Shown here piece after piece: positions 51,875-59,838 of a DNA stretch of 64,000 nucleotides. The stretch covers positions 62,001-126,000 of the forward strand of contig JAAYVE010000019.1 in NCBI GenBank assembly GCA_012517315.1, given 5' to 3'. Position 1 is the stretch's first letter; the number at the start of each line of letters is the position of its first letter. Source of the DNA: Deltaproteobacteria bacterium. Its GTDB lineage: Bacteria > Desulfobacterota > Syntrophobacteria > Syntrophobacterales > Syntrophobacteraceae. The notes beneath the pieces are model-generated. The model saw only the letters and a program-made list of their open reading frames with translations. It was not told the DNA's origin and made no database searches. The position numbers were made by a program, and so were the translations under genes.

Positions 51875-52654
51875 ATGGAAAGCTGCATCTACGAGGGCAC
51901 CATACGGCACCGGCGTTTCAAGCCCGTGGAGAATGCTTTTGAATACCGGCTTTTCCTCATGTACATCGATTTCGAGGAACTGCCGACCCTGTTCACTGGA
52001 AACCCTTTTTGGTCCCACAACAAGCCCAATGTGGCGTATTTTCGCAGAAGAGACCACTTTGGAGACCTGCGCATCCCTCTCCATGAGACGGTGCGCACCC
52101 TTGTAAGAGAGAAGCTGGGCAGACGTCCCGGAGGACCTGTCCGCATGCTCGCGCACCTGCGCTATTTCGGGCACTGTTTCAACCCCGTGAGCTTCTTTTA
52201 TTGCTATGACCCTGGGGGAAAAGAGGTGGAAGCCATTGTGGCGGAAATCCACAACACTCCCTGGGGGGAAATCTACTCATACGTCTTCGGGGAATCTCAA
52301 AACGAGCATCCATCGAAAGAATGGAAGCGTTTCCGGTTCCCGAAATCTTTCCACGTTTCTCCCTTCATGGGCATGAACCTCTCCTACGACTGGAGGTTCA
52401 AAATACCGGGGGACACAGTGGGCGCCCATTTCATCAACATGGAAAACGGGGCGACTTTTTTTGATGCGACACTCTCTCTTCACCGTAGAGAGATCACTCC
52501 CGCGTCACTCAATCGGGTTCTCATTGCCTATCCCCTCATGACGCTCAAGGTGATCACCGTCATCTACTGGCAGGCGGCAAGGCTGCTCTCCAAGGGGGCG
52601 CCCTTCTATGACCACCCTGAGAGCAAGGGAACGTGCCCACGGAGCGAAAGATGA
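51875..52654 (+). CDS. DUF1365 family protein
   Basis: The 259-residue protein fits DUF1365. It begins IYEGTIRHRRFKPVENAFEY, the family entry pattern. RMLAHLRYFGHCFNPVSFFY near 88-107 is its strongest signature. YVFGESQNEHPSKEWKRF and FHVSPFMGMNLSYDWRF near 155-171 follow. The role is unknown; it usually lies between an amine-oxidase-like gene and a CFA synthase-like gene, as here, so it may take part in modifying acyl chains. It starts 2 bp after the FAD gene and overlaps the CFA gene by 4 bp (ATGA), indicating one operon. Confidence 0.92.
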   Translation: MESCIYEGTIRHRRFKPVENAFEYRLFLMYIDFEELPTLFTGNPFWSHNKPNVAYFRRRDHFGDLRIPLHETVRTLVREKLGRRPGGPVRMLAHLRYFGHCFNPVSFFYCYDPGGKEVEAIVAEIHNTPWGEIYSYVFGESQNEHPSKEWKRFRFPKSFHVSPFMGMNLSYDWRFKIPGDTVGAHFINMENGATFFDATLSLHRREITPASLNRVLIAYPLMTLKVITVIYWQAARLLSKGAPFYDHPESKGTCPRSER

Positions 52655-53940
52655 AGGAGAGCATTCTGCCAACGGGGAGGTTGCCATTTGTGGAGCGCGG
52701 ATCCGGGCTTTTCGTCGGAACGGCCCGCCGCTTATTGATGGATCTTCTCGAAAATATTGAATACGGCCAGGTCATGCTTCTCCACGACTCGAAAAGAACC
52801 AGTTTCGGCCGCATCAGGAAAGAGTTCCCTCTGGAAGCCGTGGTGACCGTCCACGACCCGCGCTTCTTCACGTCCATCCTTTTCGGGGGAAGCATCGGGG
52901 CGGGCGAATCCTACATGTTCGGTCACTGGACCGTGGATGACCTCACGACCCTCATTCGCATCTTCATTCGAAATGAAGCCGTTTTTCAACACCTGGACAA
53001 GGGATGGGCGTGGCTGAGGACCCCGCTCCACCTTGTCTACCAAGCTTTTCGCAGAAACACCGAGGAAGGGAGCCGACTGAACGTCGCCGCCCATTACGAT
53101 CTTGGAAACGCATTCTATGCCCTCCTGCTGGACGGGACCCTGACGTATTCCTGCGGCATTTTCGAAAAACCCGAGTCGACCCTGGAGGAAGCCTCCATCG
53201 CCAAAATGGACCGCATCTGCCGCAAACTGGAGCTCTCTCAGGGGGACTGCGTCATCGAGATCGGAACGGGATGGGGCGGGTTTGCCATCCACGCGGCTGG
53301 CAATTATGGGTGCCGCGTCACAACAACGACCATCTCCAGAGCTCAGTGGGAGCTCGCCAGAGAACGCGTCGCCAGGGCGGGGCTGGAAGACCGTGTGGAG
53401 GTGCTTTTTCAGGACTACCGGCATCTCACGGGAACGTATGACAAGCTTGTGTCCGTGGAAATGATCGAGGGAGTGGGACATCAGTATCTCGATCACTTCT
53501 TGGGCGTCTGCAGCAACCTCCTCGATCCCCACGGGTCGATGATGCTCCAGGCCATCACCATTCGCGACCAGGTCTTTGACCGTCACAAGGTGTCGGTGGA
53601 TTTCATCAAGCGCTATATATTCCCGGGAAGTTGCATCCCCTCGGTTTCCGCCATATGCAACTCCGTTGTGAGGAGGACGGACTTGAGGCTTTTCCACCTG
53701 GAAGATATCACCCCCCACTATGCCAGGACCCTGCGGGAGTGGAGAGGCAATCTGCAACGAAACGTCGATGCCGTGAGGCGTTTGGGGTACTCGGACACAT
53801 TCATCCGCATGTGGGAATATTACCTCTGCTACTGTGAGGCAGGCTTCGCGGAACGCTACCTGGGAGACGTTCAAATGCTCTTCACCAAGCCGCTTTGCCA
53901 CCGTCCCCCGCTGCTGCCTCCCTTGGCACCAAAGGGATAG
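52651..53940 (+). CDS. cfa: Cyclopropane-fatty-acid synthase-like SAM methyltransferase
   Basis: The 429-residue protein belongs to the CFA synthase family, which transfers a methylene or methyl group from SAM to the double bond of phospholipid acyl chains. NVAAHYDLGNAFYALLLDGT near 140-159 and the SAM-binding motif VIEIGTGWGGFAIHAAG near 200-216 are present. The catalytic stretch SVEMIEGVGHQYLDHFLG near 266-283 and DFIKRYIFPGSCIPS near 313-327 follow. The C-terminus has YYLCYCEAGF. The ATG at 52651 overlaps the DUF1365 stop. Products could be cyclopropane, methyl-branched or further modified acyl chains; 10-methyl and cyclopropane acids are known in sulfate reducers. Confidence 0.92.
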   Translation: MKESILPTGRLPFVERGSGLFVGTARRLLMDLLENIEYGQVMLLHDSKRTSFGRIRKEFPLEAVVTVHDPRFFTSILFGGSIGAGESYMFGHWTVDDLTTLIRIFIRNEAVFQHLDKGWAWLRTPLHLVYQAFRRNTEEGSRLNVAAHYDLGNAFYALLLDGTLTYSCGIFEKPESTLEEASIAKMDRICRKLELSQGDCVIEIGTGWGGFAIHAAGNYGCRVTTTTISRAQWELARERVARAGLEDRVEVLFQDYRHLTGTYDKLVSVEMIEGVGHQYLDHFLGVCSNLLDPHGSMMLQAITIRDQVFDRHKVSVDFIKRYIFPGSCIPSVSAICNSVVRRTDLRLFHLEDITPHYARTLREWRGNLQRNVDAVRRLGYSDTFIRMWEYYLCYCEAGFAERYLGDVQMLFTKPLCHRPPLLPPLAPKG

Positions 53941-54168
53941 TTTCTTGACTTTTCACCGGTCATTCATGATAATTCCTGCCGTCTTCTGCCCCCAACAAGG
54001 ATTGGTCCCCAGTGCCGCTCGCTTTTGCCGCTTTGGGTTGCGTTCCATTCAACCGCTCCAACCTTGCCAGGTGGCCTACGGAATTGTGAGCATTCCTTGT
54101 CCAATATCCTGGAATGCTTCAGGACGAGGGTGGGAAGCTCTGCAAGAGAGAAGGTTTTTCCTCAAGGG

Positions 54169-54588
54169 ATGACAGAACTGGAAAGGCCTCGTGGCCATCG
54201 GATCCTTTTTTCTCAGCGTGTGACCGCTCATCAGTGCAAAGACAGCGGGATGGCGCTCGTGCTCATTTGTCTCGTGGCGGGTTACCATACGGGCGATGAC
54301 ATCTGGCAGGTCCTCGCCATCGCCTTCCTTGGCGCAAATCTCGTCTTTCCATCACTTTTCTGGCCCTTCGCCCATGTTTGGTTCGGCCTGGGTCAAGCGT
54401 TGGGATTGGTGACCTCCAGACTGTTGCTCTCCCTGGTGTATTTTCTCCTGGTCACTCCAATCGGCATATTTCGCCGACTCCTGGGAGCAGATCCCCTCCA
54501 CCTCAAAGCCTGGAAGGAGCCCAATCAATCTGCTTTCAGCGTCCGCGATCAAACGTACCGTCGTGAGGACATGGAAAGACCTTATTGA
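54169..54588 (+). CDS. SxtJ-like membrane protein
   Basis: The 139-residue protein has about three membrane segments. ALVLICLVAGYHTGDDIWQV leads to a loop and SRLLLSLVYFLLVTPIGIF near 85-103, the strongest match to SxtJ-like proteins. LGADPLHLKAW then gives the typical polar exit. SxtJ homologues sit next to carbamoyltransferases in many genomes, but no activity is proven. The start at 54169 gives the expected length; ribosome binding is weak. It stands 229 bp after the CFA gene and 15 bp before a DUF5989-like peptide gene. Confidence 0.76.
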   Translation: MTELERPRGHRILFSQRVTAHQCKDSGMALVLICLVAGYHTGDDIWQVLAIAFLGANLVFPSLFWPFAHVWFGLGQALGLVTSRLLLSLVYFLLVTPIGIFRRLLGADPLHLKAWKEPNQSAFSVRDQTYRREDMERPY

Positions 54589-54603
54589 CGGCATAAGGTG
54601 CCC

Positions 54604-54753
54604 ATGAACATTTTCAGCGACCTCTGCGGATTTATGAAGCATCGGAAGAAATACTGGATGCTGCCCATCATTTTGACACTCCTCGCCATCGGAGCCCTCG
54701 TTGTCCTTGGGGGGACATCGGCCGTGGCGCCGTTCATCTACGCCCTTTTTTAG
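54604..54753 (+). CDS. DUF5989-like membrane peptide, 49 aa
   Basis: The frame encodes MNIFSDLCGFMKHRKKYWML then a single hydrophobic helix (PIILTLLAIGALVVLGG) and ends in PFIYALF. This is the DUF5989 pattern found between SxtJ-like and carbamoyltransferase genes. AAGGTG lies before the ATG. It is too short for usual ORF thresholds. It may be a membrane subunit or assembly factor for the neighbouring enzymes; the function is unknown. Confidence 0.82.
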   Translation: MNIFSDLCGFMKHRKKYWMLPIILTLLAIGALVVLGGTSAVAPFIYALF

Positions 54754-54769
54754 CCCCTGAAACGCTTCC

Positions 54770-56632
54770 ATGGCGAGACTGATCCTCGGTATTTCGGCAT
54801 TCTATCACGACAGTGCCGCAGCCCTGCTCTGCGACGGTGACATCGTGGCGGCAGCCCAGGAGGAGCGCTTCACCCGCAGGAAGCACGATCCCTCTTTTCC
54901 TGCAAACGCGGTGCGACACGTCTTAAGGGAGGCGGGCGTCACAACTATGGACCAACTGGAGGCGGTGGCTTTCTACGACAAACCGTTTCTCAAGTTCGAG
55001 CGACTGCTGGAAACGTATCATGCTTTTGCTCCGAGGGGCCTGAAAAGCTTCCTCAAGGCGATCCCCATCTGGATCAAGGAAAAGCTGTTCATCCGGAAGC
55101 TCATTCAGGACGAACTCGCTCCCCTCTGTCCCGGCCATGTTCCCCTCCTTTTTCCCGAGCATCACCTATCCCACGCCGCCAGCGCTTTTTTCCCCTCTCC
55201 GTTCGAGTCTGCGGCCATTCTGACAATAGACGGAGTGGGAGAGTGGGCCACAACGACCATTGGCGTCGGGAGCGGTAATTCCATCCGCATTCTCAGGCAG
55301 CTCGATTTCCCTCACTCCCTTGGTCTCTTTTATTCCGCATGCACCCATTACTGCGGGTTCAAGGTGAACAGCGGTGAGTACAAGCTCATGGGCCTCGCTC
55401 CCTATGGCGACCCGGATTCGCCCCAAACCCGGGAATGGAGGCATCTCATCCTGGACGAAATTCTGGATCTCCGGGAAGACGGCTCCCTTCTGCTCAATAT
55501 GGACTACTTTGCCTATGCCACCGGCCTGACCATGTGCCACAATGCCCGGTGGGAACGCCTGTTCGGGATCAGACGCAGGGAGAAGGAAACGGAACTGACC
55601 CAGCCATACATGAACCTTGCTCTCGCTGTGCAGCAGGTGACTGAGGAGGTGGTCCTCCGGATGGCCAGGACGGCAAAGGAACTGACCGGTGAGAGCCGCC
55701 TGGTGATGGCGGGAGGCGTTGCCCTGAACTGCGTGGCCAATGGAAGGATCCTTCGCTCGGGGCTTTTCGAAGACCTGTGGATTCAGCCTGCCGCAGGAGA
55801 TGCAGGGGGGGCTCTTGGAGCCGCTTACGCAGCACACCATGTCTGGCAGGGAGAAGAACGCCGTGTGAACCGCTGCAGAGACCAGATGAAAGGTGCATAT
55901 CTCGGCCCCGGGTACGCCTCAGGGGAGATTCTCATGGCGGCGCGGCGATGGGGGGCACCGTGTGTCGCGTACGATGATTTCGACCGGCTGTGCGCGGATG
56001 TGGCCGAATCCTTGGCGGCCGGCCAAGCCGTCGGTTGGTTCCAGGGGAGGATGGAATACGGCCCCAGAGCCCTCGGCCACCGAAGCATCCTCGCGGATCC
56101 CCGCAATGAGGAGATGCAGAGGCGTCTGAACCTCAAGATCAAATACAGGGAGGGTTTCCGGCCCTTCGCACCCGCGGTGCTCGAGGAAGACATAGGCGAG
56201 TATTTTGACCTGGACCGCCCTTCGCCGTACATGCTTCTCGTTGCTCCGGTCAAGGAAGAGAGGCGGAAACCCCTTCCGGACGGATTCCCTCAACGGAGTC
56301 TCTGGGAGAGACTCTATCACATCCGGTCCGACATCCCGGCAGTCACCCACGTGGACTTTTCCGCCAGGATCCAGAGCGTGAACAGGGATGTTTCCGAACG
56401 TTTCTGGAAACTGATCCGGGCATTCAAGGATCGAACCGGGTTCGGTCTCCTCGTCAACACGAGCTTCAACGTGAGGGGGGAACCCATTGTCTGCTCTCCG
56501 GAAGACGCTTACCGCTGCTTTATGAGAACGGACATGGACCTGTTGGTGATGGAAAACTGCGTCTTCCGGAAAGAGGATCAGCCACCCCCCCAGGATTTGG
56601 CGAACTGGCAGGCGACGTATGAACTCGACTGA
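54770..56632 (+). CDS. Carbamoyltransferase (NodU/CmcH family)
   Basis: The 620-residue protein transfers a carbamoyl group from carbamoyl phosphate via carbamoyl-AMP to a hydroxyl of an acceptor. The N-terminal ASKHA-like domain has LGISAFYHDSAAALLCDGDI and AAAQEERFTRRKHD. HHLSHAASAFFPSPFES near 128-144 holds the metal-binding His. VMAGGVALNCVANGRIL follows. The C-terminal domain has MEYGPRALGHRSILADPRN near 425-443. The acceptor is unknown; in this setting an extracellular polymer or lipid is likely. It follows the DUF5989 gene by 16 bp and overlaps the SGNH gene by 14 bp. Confidence 0.93.
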   Translation: MARLILGISAFYHDSAAALLCDGDIVAAAQEERFTRRKHDPSFPANAVRHVLREAGVTTMDQLEAVAFYDKPFLKFERLLETYHAFAPRGLKSFLKAIPIWIKEKLFIRKLIQDELAPLCPGHVPLLFPEHHLSHAASAFFPSPFESAAILTIDGVGEWATTTIGVGSGNSIRILRQLDFPHSLGLFYSACTHYCGFKVNSGEYKLMGLAPYGDPDSPQTREWRHLILDEILDLREDGSLLLNMDYFAYATGLTMCHNARWERLFGIRRREKETELTQPYMNLALAVQQVTEEVVLRMARTAKELTGESRLVMAGGVALNCVANGRILRSGLFEDLWIQPAAGDAGGALGAAYAAHHVWQGEERRVNRCRDQMKGAYLGPGYASGEILMAARRWGAPCVAYDDFDRLCADVAESLAAGQAVGWFQGRMEYGPRALGHRSILADPRNEEMQRRLNLKIKYREGFRPFAPAVLEEDIGEYFDLDRPSPYMLLVAPVKEERRKPLPDGFPQRSLWERLYHIRSDIPAVTHVDFSARIQSVNRDVSERFWKLIRAFKDRTGFGLLVNTSFNVRGEPIVCSPEDAYRCFMRTDMDLLVMENCVFRKEDQPPPQDLANWQATYELD

Positions 56633-57707
56633 AGGAAAAGGCTCCTCGGAGATCGTGAACTGGAGCCTCAGGAAAAAAGTCCTCTTCTCCCTCCTTCCCT
56701 TGATTTTCCTCGCCATCGCCGTAGAAGTGGTCCTTCGTGTGGTGGCTTTCCAATCCAGATCCGAACACACACTCGCCGTCATGGAAGGGGTGGAAACGCT
56801 CCAACACCGTCTCGCCCTGGCCCTCGCGAGGAGGACCGTGTCCGGCCAAGACATTCCCCCCGGGACTTTCAAGGCTCTGTTTTCCCAGGAAGGAAGCGGA
56901 CTGCTGCAGGAATTCCAGAAAAGATATGAGCGGCATTTTCAAGAGCTCGTCGAGGCGACGGAAAGAGACGGGGTCAGACTCGTTCTCCTCTATATCCCCA
57001 CCCGTTATCCTGATGACGGGCAGGATATTCATCGGCAAAGCCTGTCTTTTTTTTCAGAACTCTGCGGCAAATACCGTGTGGATTTCCTGGACGCCTCTCC
57101 CGAATGCCTCAGCCACCCGGCGGAGGTGGTAACCCTGCTCCCGTTTGACTCGCACCCTTCACGATTCGGAAACCAGGTGGTCGCCGAATCCGTCAGCCGA
57201 TTCATCAGCCGTTACGACGCGCACCGATCGCGCCTGGCCTTCAAGGAACGCCCTGCCCTCTTGGGAGACCTCCCCCCCAACGTGAAGAAGATCTCCAAAG
57301 TGAAGAGCCAACTCCCTTTCCGCCTGGTCACCAATGCTCAGGGATTGCGGATGTTCAGCGATCTGGAGTTCCCCAAGAAGAAGCAGCGCATCCTGCTCCT
57401 CGGCGATTCGTACACCTTTGGGGAACACCTCCACAACCAGGACACCTTATCTGAAATCCTGAACAGGATGATTCCCCATAAGGAATTCGTGAACGGGGGC
57501 GTTTGTGGGTACACCATATCGGACGAACTGTCCCTTTACGAAGAGCGGGCGAGGTACATGGAACCCGATGTGGCAATCCTTCAGGTTCTGGACAACGACC
57601 TGTACGGCTTTTTCGCCTTCAAACTCAACCAGTTCGGCAGGGAGAAGCGGGTTTACGCCCCGTCGCCCTTGGAGGAGAGGTTTCTTCAATCCCTCAGGAA
57701 GCAGTAG
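56619..57707 (+). CDS. Membrane-anchored SGNH hydrolase with permuted catalytic blocks
   Basis: The 362-residue protein has an N-terminal membrane helix (VLFSLLPLIFLAIAVEVVLR near 21-40). Residues about 98-200 then resemble the C-terminal half of an SGNH hydrolase: VRLVLLYIPTRYPDDG, then LPFDSHPSRFGNQVVAESVS with Asp177 and His179. Residues about 229-340 resemble the N-terminal half: LVTNAQGLRMFSDLEFPKKK, then RILLLGDSYTFGEH with Ser264, VNGGVCGYTISDEL with the Gly block, and ILQVLDNDLYGF with Asn326. All four blocks are present once, in the order V-I-II-III. Such proteins act as esterases or acyltransferases on extracytoplasmic glycans or lipids. It overlaps the carbamoyltransferase gene and may act on the same product. 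Confidence 0.78.
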   Translation: MNSTEGKGSSEIVNWSLRKKVLFSLLPLIFLAIAVEVVLRVVAFQSRSEHTLAVMEGVETLQHRLALALARRTVSGQDIPPGTFKALFSQEGSGLLQEFQKRYERHFQELVEATERDGVRLVLLYIPTRYPDDGQDIHRQSLSFFSELCGKYRVDFLDASPECLSHPAEVVTLLPFDSHPSRFGNQVVAESVSRFISRYDAHRSRLAFKERPALLGDLPPNVKKISKVKSQLPFRLVTNAQGLRMFSDLEFPKKKQRILLLGDSYTFGEHLHNQDTLSEILNRMIPHKEFVNGGVCGYTISDELSLYEERARYMEPDVAILQVLDNDLYGFFAFKLNQFGREKRVYAPSPLEERFLQSLRKQ

Positions 57708-57725
57708 AGTCCGTCCCTCACCGGT

Positions 57726-58766
57726 TCATCCCCTTCCTTTCTTTCCCATGAGATAGTGAGAAACGATCCATTCCTGACCGTTTCTGAAACCCCAAAGCTC
57801 CGCGCATGCAAGAAAGAAGATCCTCCATCGGTGAAACCAGCGGCGGGCATGCTTGGCCCCATAGACTTCTTTCAGAATAGGGATCACGGTGCGGCGGTTC
57901 TTGTCCAGGCCAGCCAGCCAAGCCTCCGCCGTCTTGCTATAATGGAGTCCGTTGACCCGCCAGTGCCCTTCCACGCAAAGGTCTTCCTGGAAGTAAAGCA
58001 AGAGGGAGTCGGAAGGCATCATTCCGCCGGTGAAGAAGAACCTGGCCATCCAGCTGTCTTCGGCGTCGTCTTCGAACAGATAGGCGAACTCACGGTGAGT
58101 GAAGATGTGGAGAAAAAGCTTGCCCTCAGGTTTCAACCAGCCGGCGATGAGGGACAGGAGAAGACCCCAGTTGCGCATGTGCTCAAACGTCTCTATGGAA
58201 ATCACCCGGTCGAAAGTCCATTGGACCTCGAAATGATTCATGTCCGCAGTCACAACCTCCACATTGCGGATGTTGCGTTCCGCACACCGGCAGGAGATGA
58301 ACTCCCTCTGGGAATTGGAATTTGACATGGCGAGAATGCGGCAGGCGGGATACTTCTCCGCGATCCACAAGGAAAGTGCCCCCCAGCCGCAGCCCAGCTC
58401 GAGGATTTCCATGCCGTCCTGGATCTGGGCTCTTTCGCAGGTGAGGGCAAGCATGGCCACCTCCGCTGCGTCAAGGGAGGCAATGCCCTGGGGCCAGTAG
58501 CAACCGCTATATTTCATCCGCTTTCCCAGCACCTGCTGAAAAAAGGCCGGGGGCAGCTCGTAGTGTTGCTCGTTGGGTTTGCGAATGTCCACGGCAATGG
58601 GCGCCTCCCGGAGCCTTGCAATGAATTGACGCAGTACGGCCAACTGGAGTTCGACGTCTCTTCGGTCCTCCATGGTGATCCGCTTTCGGTCCAGACGCCG
58701 GATTCCGAAACGGACAAGGGGATCGGGAATCAAACCGAGCTCTGCCAGTTGAATGAGGCTGACCAC
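57726..58766 (-). CDS. Second CFA synthase-like SAM methyltransferase
   Basis: The 346-residue protein is a class I methyltransferase with CFA-like features. [20 protein letters not shown] near 65-84 matches the substrate-side NxxHYDL motif of CFA synthases. The SAM motif is [20 protein letters not shown] near 120-139, and [13 protein letters not shown] near 188-200 resembles the catalytic EMxEH region. It is shorter than the first CFA enzyme and more distant in sequence, so it is not a simple duplicate. The GTG start at 58766 has GGGAGGAG upstream. It converges on the SGNH gene with 18 bp between stops. Confidence 0.86.
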   Translation of the reverse strand: MVSLIQLAELGLIPDPLVRFGIRRLDRKRITMEDRRDVELQLAVLRQFIARLREAPIAVDIRKPNEQHYELPPAFFQQVLGKRMKYSGCYWPQGIASLDAAEVAMLALTCERAQIQDGMEILELGCGWGALSLWIAEKYPACRILAMSNSNSQREFISCRCAERNIRNVEVVTADMNHFEVQWTFDRVISIETFEHMRNWGLLLSLIAGWLKPEGKLFLHIFTHREFAYLFEDDAEDSWMARFFFTGGMMPSDSLLLYFQEDLCVEGHWRVNGLHYSKTAEAWLAGLDKNRRTVIPILKEVYGAKHARRWFHRWRIFFLACAELWGFRNGQEWIVSHYLMGKKGRG

Positions 58767-58933
58767 TTCTCCTCCCTTTTTCCAGCGGCACCGCGTTTGG
58801 CGTCACATAACCGCCCTCACGAGAGTCATTCTGTTGTGGGAACACCGCCACAGGATTTCCCACTGATCCTCAACTCTGAGCCAATTGTTCCTCGCTACCT
58901 GTGTCGCAACGGAAAAACCCGAAGACTGCGTGT

Positions 58934-59719
58934 CTAGCTTTTCCGGAAACGGGGAAGAAATGCGCTGGTGGTTTTCATGTACACCCCGTAGCCCGGGCGC
59001 GTCTCAACGATCGATTTTTCCATGAGTGCCACGCCCGAGACCTTCAGCAGGAGCAGGGTCAGGACGAGGGGGCTCAAGACCGTCCAGGCGTTCCAGGGGT
59101 TGGAGAGGGCGACCGCAAAAATGCCCCACCACAGCATGCACTCCCCAAAATAATTGGGGTGACGGGTGAGGGACCACAAACCCGAGTCCAGAACCTTTCC
59201 CTTGTTGCCCGGGTCGGATTGGAATCCAGCCAACTGCCAATCGGCCAGCGCCTCGAAAAGGAACCCTGTCAGCCACACGGTGAACCCCAGCAGATCCAGT
59301 GACGTGAAACGGTCGGGGAGTCTCGAAAGCTGTCCCGCCTGGATGGGAAGGGAAATGACCCACAGGAGCAATCCCTGAAGCAGAAAGATCTTGAAAAGGC
59401 TTACCCACCAAAAGCTCTTTCCATGGCTTTCGCGCCACGCCTTGTATCGGCGGTCTTCGCCCTTTCCCATGCTGCGCACCGCGATGTGGGCCGCCAGGCG
59501 TACTCCCCAAAGAGTCGTCATCACCACCAGGAGCGACCTGCGAAGGAGGTAACCTTGAGCGGAGTAGAACGTCAACCATGCCACCACGACAAACCCCAAA
59601 CCCCAAAAAATATCGACGATGGCAGCATTCCTTTTTACCAGACTCAGGACCCAGAGCGCCACCATCAAGCCCATAATCGTCAAAAAATTCAAGACGGTGA
59701 TCCATATGTTGCTGTCCAC
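58934..59719 (-). CDS. DUF1295 family membrane protein (steroid 5-alpha-reductase-like)
   Basis: The 261-residue protein has about six membrane segments. Its C-terminal half matches the steroid 5-alpha-reductase/DUF1295 fold: FQSDPGNKGKVLDSGLWSLT, then RHPNYFGECMLWWGIFAVAL near 186-205. That block carries the RHPNYFGE signature thought to bind NADPH. Members reduce double bonds in lipids or are uncharacterised. The start is GTG at 59719 with GGGGAGG upstream. Its place behind a CFA-like methyltransferase suggests it acts on the same acyl or isoprenoid product. It is followed by that methyltransferase at 57726-58766. Confidence 0.87.
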   Translation of the reverse strand: MDSNIWITVLNFLTIMGLMVALWVLSLVKRNAAIVDIFWGLGFVVVAWLTFYSAQGYLLRRSLLVVMTTLWGVRLAAHIAVRSMGKGEDRRYKAWRESHGKSFWWVSLFKIFLLQGLLLWVISLPIQAGQLSRLPDRFTSLDLLGFTVWLTGFLFEALADWQLAGFQSDPGNKGKVLDSGLWSLTRHPNYFGECMLWWGIFAVALSNPWNAWTVLSPLVLTLLLLKVSGVALMEKSIVETRPGYGVYMKTTSAFLPRFRKS

Positions 59720-59838
59720 TGCAATTCACCTCCCCGCAGATGCGTGCCTGAGGCACGCTGTCACAGGCTAGTCAATACTGCGTCTTGGGGTCAGACCAAG
59801 ACACGGCGTCCCCGCCATGTCGAAAGCCGAATCGGAAT

